Positions 50,193 to 57,970 of a DNA stretch of 64,000 bases are shown in pieces. This stretch comes from Fabrea salina (lineage: Eukaryota; Ciliophora; Heterotrichea; Heterotrichida; Fabreidae): NCBI GenBank assembly GCA_022984795.1, contig JALIHJ010000055.1:1-64000 (forward strand). Direction: 5' to 3'. Within the stretch, counting starts at the first letter, position 1. Each line of letters begins with the position of its first letter. The notes beneath the pieces were generated by a model. It made no database searches and was not told the origin of the DNA. It saw only the letters and a program-made list of their open reading frames with translations. Position numbers and translations under genes: made by a program.

Positions 50193-51233
50193 TTAATTGA
50201 AGAAACTTATAGTGGAGTTGTGGAAGTCTCCGAAGGTCATGCCGGGCTTCCACCTTTGGCCTAAAGAAGGAACTCCTTCGTGCTCTATAAGTGCACCTTT
50301 TGAGTCAGGGCACTCTATTTCAAAACCTGGACTTGGCTCCATAAACACTGCAAACGTGCTCCTCGAAACCTTGGGGTCCTTAACTGGCATGACCGCGTGA
50401 GGGGTGGCTTGGAGCCAGCCTCCTGAAAGTATTTGTGAAGTCTCTCCTATTTGGAACACCATGAGGTCTGAGGTCACTTTGACTTTAAGGGACTCGCCTT
50501 TCCTAGTGCGCAGAAACAACCCTGAGTTTTCGTCGGCATACTCGTTTTGTGTTAGCACTTCGCCTGTTTCGAAGTTTTGGTACAAAGAACAAGTAAGTCC
50601 TGTTAAGTTGCAGTGGTCGTTGTGCCAGCCACACCAGTCCTTGCTTGGGTTTTCTTGTGGAAAGTAGTGCAGGAGTCTTCCTACGTGGCTTTTGGAGTCA
50701 GAAATGATCTTTTCAATGGTGTTTTCTTTGAAAGAAGGGACTCTTTGCTTAATGTACTTGTCAATGTGCTGGGAAACAAGACCTCCTACGTGGATTATAA
50801 GTGACCCTAAGTCTTTGAAAGCATGCTCTAGTTGAGGTAGTGAGTCTTTAGGCCATACGTTGGGATGGTACATTCCTGAGTTAGCTTTAGGAGTGTCTGT
50901 TTCTGGGTTGGCGTAAAAAGAGCCTTTGAAAAAGTCAGGTTTCCCTTCAAAGATTTCTTTGCCGTGGCTCCAGCCCACTGAGTACCCAGCTTGAGGAAGT
51001 TCTAACTTTTCAAGTTCTGAAGAAGGCAGTCTAGCTAATTGCCTGGCTAGGGTTAAAAGGGCCAAACGTTTGGCTTGGTAGTCTGGAGTGTTTTTCACAG
51101 TTATGATTCCTAAGCCTTGGGGTCCAAAACCTTCTTCGATCTCCGAGTCTAAGTTTTTTGAGTTGGCTAAGCTTTGGTAGTCGATGCAAACTGGGTTGAA
51201 GGTGGTGACTGTCCTTTTTACAGCTTTTAGCAT
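50193..51233 (-). CDS. 2-oxoglutarate/Fe(II) dioxygenase, isopenicillin-N-synthase-like
   Basis: 346 residues. Jelly-roll oxygenase: GWHNDHCNLTGLTCSLY (about 205-221) holds the HxD iron ligands, and LQATPHAVMP (about 278-287) the distal His; RSTFAVF (about 297) supplies the 2-oxoglutarate Arg. The N-terminal part (LARLPSSELEKLELPQAGYSVGWSHG) is as in IPNS-like proteins of plants and protists. Substrate unknown. No targeting signal. Divergent from the Bax-inhibitor gene (16 bp). Confidence 0.85.
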   Translation of the reverse strand: MLKAVKRTVTTFNPVCIDYQSLANSKNLDSEIEEGFGPQGLGIITVKNTPDYQAKRLALLTLARQLARLPSSELEKLELPQAGYSVGWSHGKEIFEGKPDFFKGSFYANPETDTPKANSGMYHPNVWPKDSLPQLEHAFKDLGSLIIHVGGLVSQHIDKYIKQRVPSFKENTIEKIISDSKSHVGRLLHYFPQENPSKDWCGWHNDHCNLTGLTCSLYQNFETGEVLTQNEYADENSGLFLRTRKGESLKVKVTSDLMVFQIGETSQILSGGWLQATPHAVMPVKDPKVSRSTFAVFMEPSPGFEIECPDSKGALIEHEGVPSLGQRWKPGMTFGDFHNSTISFFN

Positions 51234-51249
51234 TATAGGTAATAATAAA

Positions 51250-51978
51250 ATGAATAATTACCCAGGAATCCATCAGTCTTCCTTTGACGTTGAGCAAAAC
51301 GAAGGAGTTTTCAAGTACACTCCTGACAACGACCGTTTAGGCTTCATCAAAAAGGTCTACGGAATCCTTAGCATGCAGCTATTCATAACAGTGGTTTTCA
51401 CGGCCCTTGTGATTTCTGATGAGTACCTAACTTTGTCAGTGCAATCTAGTCCTGGGCTTATGTTCCTAGCTTCTTTTGGGTCGCTAGGAATAATCATTTC
51501 TCTGTTTTGCTGCACAGAGAATGCAAGAAGGGTTCCCCTCAACTACGTGCTTTTGTTTAGCTTTACTCTGTGTGAGTCGTACATGGTGGCTTTTACATGC
51601 AGTGTGTACGAAACAAGCACAGTGCTTTTAGCAGCCATGATGACTTTAGGAGTCACTTTGGCCCTTACAGCCTACGCGTGCTACACCACCACTGAGTTCA
51701 ACAGCTTCAGAGGGGCAGGAGTAGTGATGCTTAGTATACTTATACTTTTTGGAATATTTGGAATATCGAGACTGGGAGACTTTGCAGACTTGCTTTTCTG
51801 TTGTTTAGGATTAGCAGTCTACGGGTTTTACATAATCTACGACACTCAGCTAATAGCTGACGGCGACAAGTACGGCTTAAGTTTAGACGACTACATTTTA
51901 GGAGCTATGATGCTTTACGTGGACATTATAGGGCTTTTCATATACTTACTGAGGCTGCTTGCTAAGAAAGATAACTAA
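51250..51978 (+). CDS. Bax inhibitor-1 / TMBIM (lifeguard) family membrane protein
   Basis: 242 residues from the ATG at 51250. Cytosolic N-terminus, then seven helices: FIKKVYGILSMQLFITVVF opens helix 1, ESYMVAFTCS is in the middle, and GFYIIYDTQLIADG carries the family YDTQ signature before the pore-lining DDYILGAMMLYVDIIGLF, whose acidic residues are the pH-sensing pair of this family. Ca2+ leak or stress protection at the ER or Golgi is the known role. Confidence 0.92.
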   Translation: MNNYPGIHQSSFDVEQNEGVFKYTPDNDRLGFIKKVYGILSMQLFITVVFTALVISDEYLTLSVQSSPGLMFLASFGSLGIIISLFCCTENARRVPLNYVLLFSFTLCESYMVAFTCSVYETSTVLLAAMMTLGVTLALTAYACYTTTEFNSFRGAGVVMLSILILFGIFGISRLGDFADLLFCCLGLAVYGFYIIYDTQLIADGDKYGLSLDDYILGAMMLYVDIIGLFIYLLRLLAKKDN

Positions 51979-51985
51979 TAACACC

Positions 51986-52408
51986 TTACTTATGTTCACT
52001 CGACAGTCCGTGGAGTGCGTGCAGAAGTTCTTCTTTTTCTCTAAGAAGACGAGCAATTACTCTGCAGGCAGCGTCGTGCTGGTAGAGTGCGTGGGACAAT
52101 TCCAGTCTGAGTTGCTGTATATGCTGTTTAAGTTTGGTTGTTTCTAGTACTTGTGAGTCCCACTCGTCTTGAAAAGCTTTAATCATGTCTGGAATAGAAG
52201 TTGCAGAAAAGGCTTTGGGCTTGACTTGGGTGGAAACTTGGAGAGGCAGTAAGTCTTCTTGAGTTAGTTCTGTGTTCGTGATGGGGCATCTGCCAGTTTT
52301 GTCTATGTGCTTAAGTATTGTAGAGCGTTCGTAAACGTGTCCGGTTTTTTTGTTAACCATTGGCTCTATAAGAGGTTCCCCAGACAAGGCACAGTGTGTC
52401 AAGGACAT
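51986..52408 (-). CDS. Prp19-like protein reduced to U-box and coiled coil (no WD40)
   Basis: 140 residues. U-box at 1-58 (ALSGEPLIEP, HVYERSTILKHIDKTGRCPI) followed by SATSIPDMIKAFQDEWD and the near-invariant ELSHALYQHDAACRVIARL of the Prp19 tetramerisation coil. Prp19 (PRPF19) is the splicing E3 ligase of about 500 residues; its C-terminal WD40 propeller is absent. The gene ends in TAA at 51986 and the next 7 bp lead into the stop of the convergent TMBIM gene, so no WD40 exon lies downstream. A GTAAG..TAG word at the very end could be spliced but would only change the last few residues. Confidence 0.88.
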   Translation of the reverse strand: MSLTHCALSGEPLIEPMVNKKTGHVYERSTILKHIDKTGRCPITNTELTQEDLLPLQVSTQVKPKAFSATSIPDMIKAFQDEWDSQVLETTKLKQHIQQLRLELSHALYQHDAACRVIARLLREKEELLHALHGLSSEHK

Positions 52409-52418
52409 TTATATTAAG
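52409..52418. promoter_or_regulatory. 10-bp bidirectional promoter (ttatattaag)
   Basis: Complete spacer between the divergent start codons of the Prp19-like gene (52408) and the alpha/beta hydrolase gene (52419). It contains only a TTATATTAA core. Both starts are supported by conserved protein beginnings. Confidence 0.65.
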
Positions 52419-53339
52419 ATGGAGTTGGTTCCAGCGCTTCTCAACCTTGCTATTGGCATTTGTGGGCTTGTAGTGATAGTTGCTGCTTTCCTTTATGTGT
52501 ACCAGAACAAAATGATCTACCAACCCAACCCAATGATGCAGATGTCTCAGTACCCCGATGGCAACCCTAATGGGTACCGCACCCCAGCTGACCGAGGCAT
52601 TCCTTACCAAGACGTTTACTTAAACTCATCTCCAGGAGTAAAGATCCACGCTTGGCTAATGACCCAGACATACAAGTCCGCTCCCACGGTGGTGTTTTTC
52701 CACGCAAACGCTGGAAACTTGGGCTACAGAATGGACAACTTTGAGATGCTTTACAGTCAGCTAAGACTGAACGTATTTGCAGTCTCATACAGAGGCTACG
52801 GGTACAGTGAAGGTACTCCTTCTGAAGAGGGGCTCAAACTAGACGCTCAGGCTGCTATTAAGTATGTTTTTGAAGAAACATCAGTTGACAAAAACAAAGT
52901 TTTTCTCTTCGGAAGGTCACTTGGAGGTGCAGTTGCTATTTACGCGGCAAGTAAGTTCCAGGAGTACCCCATTAAAGGACTGATTTTGGAAAACACCTTT
53001 ACTTCAATGCCTAAGTTAGTAGATCACATTATGCCCAAGATTTCTTTTTTGAAAGGACTCATTTTAAAGAACTTCTGGGATAGCGAAAGTCTTATTGGTC
53101 ACTTAGAGTGCGGAATCTTATTCATTTCAGGAACTAACGACGAGTTGGTTCCTCCAGTGCACATGCAACAACTCAAAGACTCAGCTGTGAAAGCCAAGAC
53201 CAAAGATATGGTAAGACTTACTTAGTTTTTAGTTGAAAACGGAGACCACAACATGACTTGGAGAATTGCAGGACCTCTTTACAGTCAAAGAATTATGAAG
53301 TTCATTGAAAACGTCTTAAATAAAACTTCAGTTAATTGA
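52419..53339 (+). CDS. alpha/beta hydrolase, ABHD13/BEM46 family, two exons
   Basis: Exons 52419-53210 and 53226-53339; 301 residues ending at TGA. N-terminal membrane anchor (ALLNLAIGICGLVVIVAAFLY), then the hydrolase fold: FFHANAGNLGYR (oxyanion loop), YRGYGYSEG, nucleophile elbow GRSLGGAVA with catalytic Ser, FISGTNDELVPP with the Asp, and GDHNMTW with the His in exon 2. The His would be lost without splicing, which proves the intron. ER or plasma-membrane serine hydrolase by family; substrate unknown. Confidence 0.92.
53211..53225 (+). other. 15-nt spliceosomal intron (GTAAG..TAG)
   Basis: gtaagacttacttag, within the hydrolase gene. It holds an in-frame TAG. Removal joins ...AAAGATATG to TTTTTAGTTGAAAAC, restoring the ENGDHNMTW segment. 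15-nt introns are a known trait of heterotrich ciliates. Confidence 0.92.
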
Positions 53340-53348
53340 TAAACTAAA

Positions 53349-54038
53349 ATGAAAAGAGGCTACCACACACTGCTTAGCAAACCCCTAAACCAGTACTTCA
53401 GCAACGTAGTAGTTAACTCACACATAGAACTTTTGAGCTGGCAAGCACTTGACTTAGGCTTGGGCTGGAGTGCTTCAGTAGCTCTGACTAGTTTGGGTTT
53501 AAGAATAGCTGGGGTTCCTTTTGGAGCTTTGCTTGACAGAGTGCAGTGGGTTCCTCCTGAGTTTTTAAAGGAACCTTTGCAAAATGCCCACAAAAGTTTT
53601 ATACTGAACAACCTTGAGTACGATGTTAAGAAGCTAAAGTTAGTGGAGTCGCAGCACAAACAACTCAAAGCCCAAGTAGAGGGCAGAACTTTGCTGAAGC
53701 AGTTCATACTTGGATATATGGGACTAGGTTACTTTAGGGCCCTGCACCACATGTGCTTTACACCAGAGCACTATTCAGGACTAGTTGACTCTAGTTTTTT
53801 AGGCTTTTCACTGTGTTCTTACGACTCGTTTTTCATTATGCCACTGGTGTTTGGAGCTTGCAATTATTTCCTTTTAAAGAAGTCTTTCCACCCCTTTACT
53901 ATAAAGCTCACTGAAAACTCTATTTTTTGGATAGCCTTCTGCAGCAGTTTAGCAAGTGTTTTTACACCTGTAGCTTACATAGAAGCTTGGGTTTCTTTAG
54001 GAGCTACCCACATTCTTTTGAAACAACTTATAAAGTAA
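53349..54038 (+). CDS. Oxa1/Cox18-like mitochondrial membrane insertase (divergent)
   Basis: 229 residues. The segment DLGLGWSASVALTSLGLRIAGVPFG (starting near residue 36) matches the Oxa1/YidC first core helix with its positive residue and aliphatic pattern. Then a charged coiled hairpin (VESQHKQLKAQVEGRTLLKQ), and three or four more helices (about 120-225) fit the YidC/Oxa1 order. Sequence is divergent, so moderate. The family inserts respiratory subunits into the inner membrane. It starts 9 bp after the hydrolase stop; the next gene follows after 7 bp. Confidence 0.5.
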   Translation: MKRGYHTLLSKPLNQYFSNVVVNSHIELLSWQALDLGLGWSASVALTSLGLRIAGVPFGALLDRVQWVPPEFLKEPLQNAHKSFILNNLEYDVKKLKLVESQHKQLKAQVEGRTLLKQFILGYMGLGYFRALHHMCFTPEHYSGLVDSSFLGFSLCSYDSFFIMPLVFGACNYFLLKKSFHPFTIKLTENSIFWIAFCSSLASVFTPVAYIEAWVSLGATHILLKQLIK

Positions 54039-54045
54039 TATAAAA

Positions 54046-54957
54046 ATGTCCAGACAGATCATGATACATTACCTTTTGCAAGACGAAGCTAAGAAAGAAC
54101 TTAACTTGTACCCCTTCACAGCTATGGAGTCAGACATCTTAACAGTGTCTGACATCCGGAAGTCCTTCCCTGTAGAAGGCAACTTCCACTTTAGGTTTAG
54201 AACTACAGTTGAGGACAACAAAGGCTCTGCAACTGTTTGGCTCGACATAGCAGACGACACAGCACCCGTACCTACTTACCAAGGCCAGATCTTTATAAAG
54301 GCACTTCAACTTCCTCCTTTCTCGAACCAGTCACTCACTAAACCAACTCGAAAAACTTACAAAACTTTCAGCACTGTTTCTAAGCCTATGGCTAAGCCCA
54401 TGGCCAAACCGCAACCCAAACCCCAGTCCAAGCCACACCACCCTGCTTCTGAACCTGGAGAATTTATTGAGTTCGAAAAGCCTAAAGCCTCAGAAAGGTC
54501 CCACTCAGCACAACCTAAACAAGACCCTGCGATGGAACTCAACACTGAAGAACTCAGAAAGAAAAGAGAAGAAAAGATTGAAGCCACTGCTAAACAAAAA
54601 AGCGATGACGCTAGGGAAAACTGGAGAAAACACCAAAAACTTATTGAGGACAAAAAAGAAGCCCATAGAGTATACGGACCAAACATTGACAAGTGGGAAA
54701 CACAAAACTGGCAGAAAAACAACTTAATCACTTTACTGTCTACTTTGCATAACGTTATCTGGGAAGGTTCTGGGTGGAAACCAATTGGGCCTGGAGACTT
54801 GATTTCAAGCAAAAATGTTAAGACGAACTACCTTAAGTCCATACAAATCATTCACCCTGATAAACACCAAAACGACCCTCCCCACATCCAATACATCTCG
54901 GAAAGGCTTTTTGGAGCCGTGAGTGAGGCTTGGAAGAACTACCAAGGAAACCAATAA
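54046..54957 (+). CDS. DIX-like domain + auxilin-type J-domain protein
   Basis: 303 residues. Residues about 3-90 look like a DIX domain: IMIHYLLQDEAKKELNLYPF, LTVSDIRKSF, FRFRTTVED, VWLDIADDTAPVPTYQGQI, close to the Dishevelled pattern (YHMDEEETPY, VTLADFK, DDNAKLPCFNG). A Lys/Pro-rich linker (PMAKPMAKPQPKPQSKPHHP) and a charged helix (REEKIEATAKQKSDDARE) follow. The C-terminal 80 residues are an auxilin-like J domain with IQIIHPDKHQND (HPD intact). DIX domains polymerise head to tail; J domains activate Hsp70. A polymerising Hsp70 recruiter, perhaps for coat disassembly, is inference. TATAAAA abuts the ATG. Confidence 0.75.
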   Translation: MSRQIMIHYLLQDEAKKELNLYPFTAMESDILTVSDIRKSFPVEGNFHFRFRTTVEDNKGSATVWLDIADDTAPVPTYQGQIFIKALQLPPFSNQSLTKPTRKTYKTFSTVSKPMAKPMAKPQPKPQSKPHHPASEPGEFIEFEKPKASERSHSAQPKQDPAMELNTEELRKKREEKIEATAKQKSDDARENWRKHQKLIEDKKEAHRVYGPNIDKWETQNWQKNNLITLLSTLHNVIWEGSGWKPIGPGDLISSKNVKTNYLKSIQIIHPDKHQNDPPHIQYISERLFGAVSEAWKNYQGNQ

Positions 54958-55053
54958 TAAGAGTTAAGTTGAATGGTATAGACTAAAACTCTATTTGAAG
55001 CTTAGAAATTCAGACATACCAGGCTGAAACATTATGAAACACCATTATTTGAG

Positions 55054-55061
55054 TGACGTCA
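55054..55061. promoter_or_regulatory. TGACGTCA palindrome upstream of secreted-protein gene
   Basis: Perfect 8-bp CRE/bZIP-type palindrome 112 bp before the ATG at 55174, in an unusually long spacer (216 bp) for this half of the window. Also near: an inverted repeat agttttagtctatac around 54975. Role unproven; an 8-mer can occur by chance. Confidence 0.3.
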
Positions 55062-55173
55062 CCACCAATATTCTAATAAAATGGATTAAGGTGCAAGTCA
55101 ATATAAACTAGAGAACTTGCAGACTCACAGTGGCCATTCCTTAAATTTAAATAAGCTGGCGATTATAATAAAA

Positions 55174-56190
55174 ATGCCGAGATTTTTGTTTTTATCTCTT
55201 GTAGCTGCTTGCTTTGTAGCAGGCAAAGACTGCAACATTTACTCCTGCGCCCCTTCGAACGTAACCATTCCTTCTGGGGACTGCATTAAGCAAGTAGGCG
55301 ATAACTACTACCTTAGGCCTTGCGTAAACCAAACCTGTGATACCTCCTCTGGATCCTGTGTACCTAAAGAAAACAATACACAAAAAGCTTATCCCGGTGA
55401 GTTCTGTACTAGCAATTCTACTTGCAAATACGGAACTTGTGTTAAATTCGGAAAGAAATACAAATGCCAGAGCAAAGACCAAGGCGAAAACTGCAGTGTA
55501 CACGAAGAGTGCAATCCCGGACTCATGTGTGGTAAGAACGACACCTGCCAGCCCCAAATAGCAATTGGCAAATCTGGGTGCAGAGACAAGTACGACTGCG
55601 TCAACAACGCCCAGTGCAACTTCACCAGGGGTGTTAGTGACGGACTTTGTGTGGAGCTGATGAGTGGAGGCGTTGGAGATGGAGTAAGTGACTGCGTGGC
55701 AAGCTCTTCACAAATCTGCTCATCTGGAGTCTGTGAAGCCACCGGGATATTTGGAAGTTTTGGGATTTGCACTAAAGCTTTCAGAAGTAAGGTTTCCAAC
55801 CCTAATATGTGCACCAATGACGACCAATGTATTGGGACTAATGGAAAAGACGATGTCATTGGAACATGTACATGTGGATACAACGAGCAGGGCTTTGCCT
55901 ACTGTGAAGCTTTCCCTGGAGACTTTGAAGGAACCAACTACCTTTCTACTTGGTACTACGCACTTGAAGACTCACAAGGCGAATGCAACACTAAGAGAAG
56001 GGAGAAAACGGGATGCTTGGAAGTTATAGACTGGGTTGAAGAAGTAACCCAAGCTACTTTTATGTTCGAACACTATCCTTGGATAGTTAACAACGACTAC
56101 TGTGTGAAACAAATCTACACCAACGAGTACTGGTCATCAGCTCTTCACAGTTGTTTGGCTGCTTTGGCTTTAATGGCTATTTATTTCTAA
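55174..56190 (+). CDS. secreted Cys-rich, probably GPI-anchored protein
   Basis: 338 residues from the ATG at 55174 (after TATAATAAAA). Signal peptide MPRFLFLSLVAACFVAG. About 30 Cys in EB/DISE-like short modules (CTSNSTCKYGTCVKFG, CSVHEECNPGLMCG, CRDKYDCVNNAQCNF, CSSGVCEATG). The C-terminus is a hydrophobic stretch (CLAALALMAIYF) right at the end with a small-residue site before it, as in GPI-anchored proteins. Several N-glycosylation sites. A surface coat protein is likely; not recognised beyond that. Confidence 0.8.
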   Translation: MPRFLFLSLVAACFVAGKDCNIYSCAPSNVTIPSGDCIKQVGDNYYLRPCVNQTCDTSSGSCVPKENNTQKAYPGEFCTSNSTCKYGTCVKFGKKYKCQSKDQGENCSVHEECNPGLMCGKNDTCQPQIAIGKSGCRDKYDCVNNAQCNFTRGVSDGLCVELMSGGVGDGVSDCVASSSQICSSGVCEATGIFGSFGICTKAFRSKVSNPNMCTNDDQCIGTNGKDDVIGTCTCGYNEQGFAYCEAFPGDFEGTNYLSTWYYALEDSQGECNTKRREKTGCLEVIDWVEEVTQATFMFEHYPWIVNNDYCVKQIYTNEYWSSALHSCLAALALMAIYF

Positions 56191-56198
56191 AGGGTTAA

Positions 56199-57884
56199 TT
56201 AGCATCCAGCTGGACGCTTGAACTCAGGTGCAATAGAAGGGCACCTTTCGTTCATATGGTTGTAGGGCTCAATAGTAGAGTACTCAGGGCCTAAGTCGAT
56301 CCTGTAGTTTCCAAGGATCTGGCAGTAAGGAAGGTCAGGGTCGGCGTCCTTGCAAGCCTGAGGTCTATCATAGTTGAGGTCAAACAAGTTAAGAGAAGTC
56401 ACGTCTCTAGGAGTGAATTCGGGTGCAGAAAGTTCAAGGTCTCCAAGGATCCCTGCGCGTTTGTACATAGCCAGTACAAAGCTTGAACAGACTAAGGAGA
56501 TTCCGTCGGAGTAAACCCAACCTTCTTGTTCTACTTCGGCCATCAAGTCAAGGATTCCTCCCTTTCCTTGTTTTCCAGCTTCAACTTCGATTTCTTGGAG
56601 TCTGAGTCCTTCAGTTCCCAGTCTCTTGTTCAAAGCTTCGTTAAGAATGCTGTCGATTTCTTTAGGAATGATTTTTTCTGCTACTCTGAAAAGAATAGGT
56701 AAGATTTCAGGAGGCAACAAGGGTGGGAAGTTGTCTCTAGGAGTGTCGATCCACCCGAACAAAAAGTTGTGGTACCCGTAAGGAGTCCCTTCTACACTTT
56801 TGAACCACTCGTAAGCTGCAGTTTCGTTGAACTTAGCCCTGATTTCAGGTTTAAGTGGCAAAACAGCTATGTTGAAGGATGCGTTTTCAGCCCACTCCAT
56901 CCACTGGGAGAACTTGTTTTTCTGGAAGCCACCTCTAGGCCAGTACCAGCCATCTTGGCTTTCAACAATGTAGAGTTCTCTCTTTCCGTCTTCTTCAATC
57001 CACAAAGCCATAGTAGAGTGGCCCACTCTGCTGCCACTTCCGTACATAATGATTTCGTCAAGTCCGTCCAAACGGGTAATTGCGAGGAAATCTCCAGAGT
57101 GGATCTCAGACTCAGGAATGTTAACCTTGCTTACAGGGCGTTTCTCCATCTTGTAGCCAATTGAGTGCTCAAGGAACTTAATGTTAGATTCCTCCATGTA
57201 CCAAGTAGTATGACTGCCTACAATAGGAATGTGGGGGTTAGTAGAGAACCCTCCTAAGAACAGTTTCAAAGTCATAAAGAAGTCAGCAAACAAGTCAACT
57301 AGTCCGTCACAGAAGACGAAAATTCTAACTCCGTTCTTTTCAATGTCGTAAAGTTCTTCATCGCTTAGGTTTTTGAAAGTGAACCTGTGCTTTCCACTGA
57401 AGTCCATCTTTTCAACATGGAAAGAGTTAAGAATAGCTACGAAGTAAGTGTCATAGCAGAACCAAGAAGAAGCATCAGAACTGGTAATGGTGACTTCAAC
57501 GCTGTCAGCATCGAAAGAAGTGATTTCAGCAGTCACTTTTTGGAAGCAGTGGTTGGAAAAGGAAACTGGGCCCTTGTTTTTGAAGACCTGAGCCTTTTGT
57601 TGGGGCAGGAACCTAAAGTAGTCAGGACCTTCTCCCCACTGACAGGTGATGGTGCTAAGGTCTAGTTCGGTGTTTTGCTTCTTGGTAACACGGTCCATGT
57701 ACTCCTTCGAAAGGGTCTCGATGTCAGGGAAGTAGACCACAGAGTGCTTGTGCTCTTCTGAGTGAACTTTCGAGTACTGGTTTCCTCCTAAGTGGGTTTT
57801 GGTACGAGTGTACCCGTCGTTCAACAAAGCAGGACCAGCCGCACAGAGTCCAACGAGCAGTATTGCTGCAAGCTTGGTAGCCAT
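56199..57884 (-). CDS. secreted protein with permuted NlpC/P60-like (papain-fold) domain
   Basis: 561 residues; signal peptide MATKLAAILLVGLCAAG. The N-terminal 240 residues are an unassigned beta-rich domain (Cys at about 80, 110 and 165). Residues about 265-500 resemble permuted papain-fold proteins (YiiX/LRAT-type order): GDFLAITRLDGLDEIIMYG, GSRVGHSTMALWIE with the catalytic-type His, then VCSSFVLAMYKRAG with the Cys nucleophile. The order His before Cys is the permuted state. Possible hydrolysis of peptides or lipid amides; unproven. The start codon sits just after AATAAA. Confidence 0.65.
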   Translation of the reverse strand: MATKLAAILLVGLCAAGPALLNDGYTRTKTHLGGNQYSKVHSEEHKHSVVYFPDIETLSKEYMDRVTKKQNTELDLSTITCQWGEGPDYFRFLPQQKAQVFKNKGPVSFSNHCFQKVTAEITSFDADSVEVTITSSDASSWFCYDTYFVAILNSFHVEKMDFSGKHRFTFKNLSDEELYDIEKNGVRIFVFCDGLVDLFADFFMTLKLFLGGFSTNPHIPIVGSHTTWYMEESNIKFLEHSIGYKMEKRPVSKVNIPESEIHSGDFLAITRLDGLDEIIMYGSGSRVGHSTMALWIEEDGKRELYIVESQDGWYWPRGGFQKNKFSQWMEWAENASFNIAVLPLKPEIRAKFNETAAYEWFKSVEGTPYGYHNFLFGWIDTPRDNFPPLLPPEILPILFRVAEKIIPKEIDSILNEALNKRLGTEGLRLQEIEVEAGKQGKGGILDLMAEVEQEGWVYSDGISLVCSSFVLAMYKRAGILGDLELSAPEFTPRDVTSLNLFDLNYDRPQACKDADPDLPYCQILGNYRIDLGPEYSTIEPYNHMNERCPSIAPEFKRPAGC

Positions 57885-57970
57885 TTTATTTATTCGCCAC
57901 TCAAGGCTACGTATTAATTGGTTTACGCTCTTGTTTAATAGCTTAATGAAACTCGGTAAAAATATACCTA

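Noticed and set aside
51968-52005. GTAAG..TAG 15-mer at the 3' end of the Prp19-like gene as an intron leading to a WD40 exon
   Set aside because: Splicing would only replace the last residues and reach a TAG inside the antisense of the TMBIM gene; no WD40 sequence follows.
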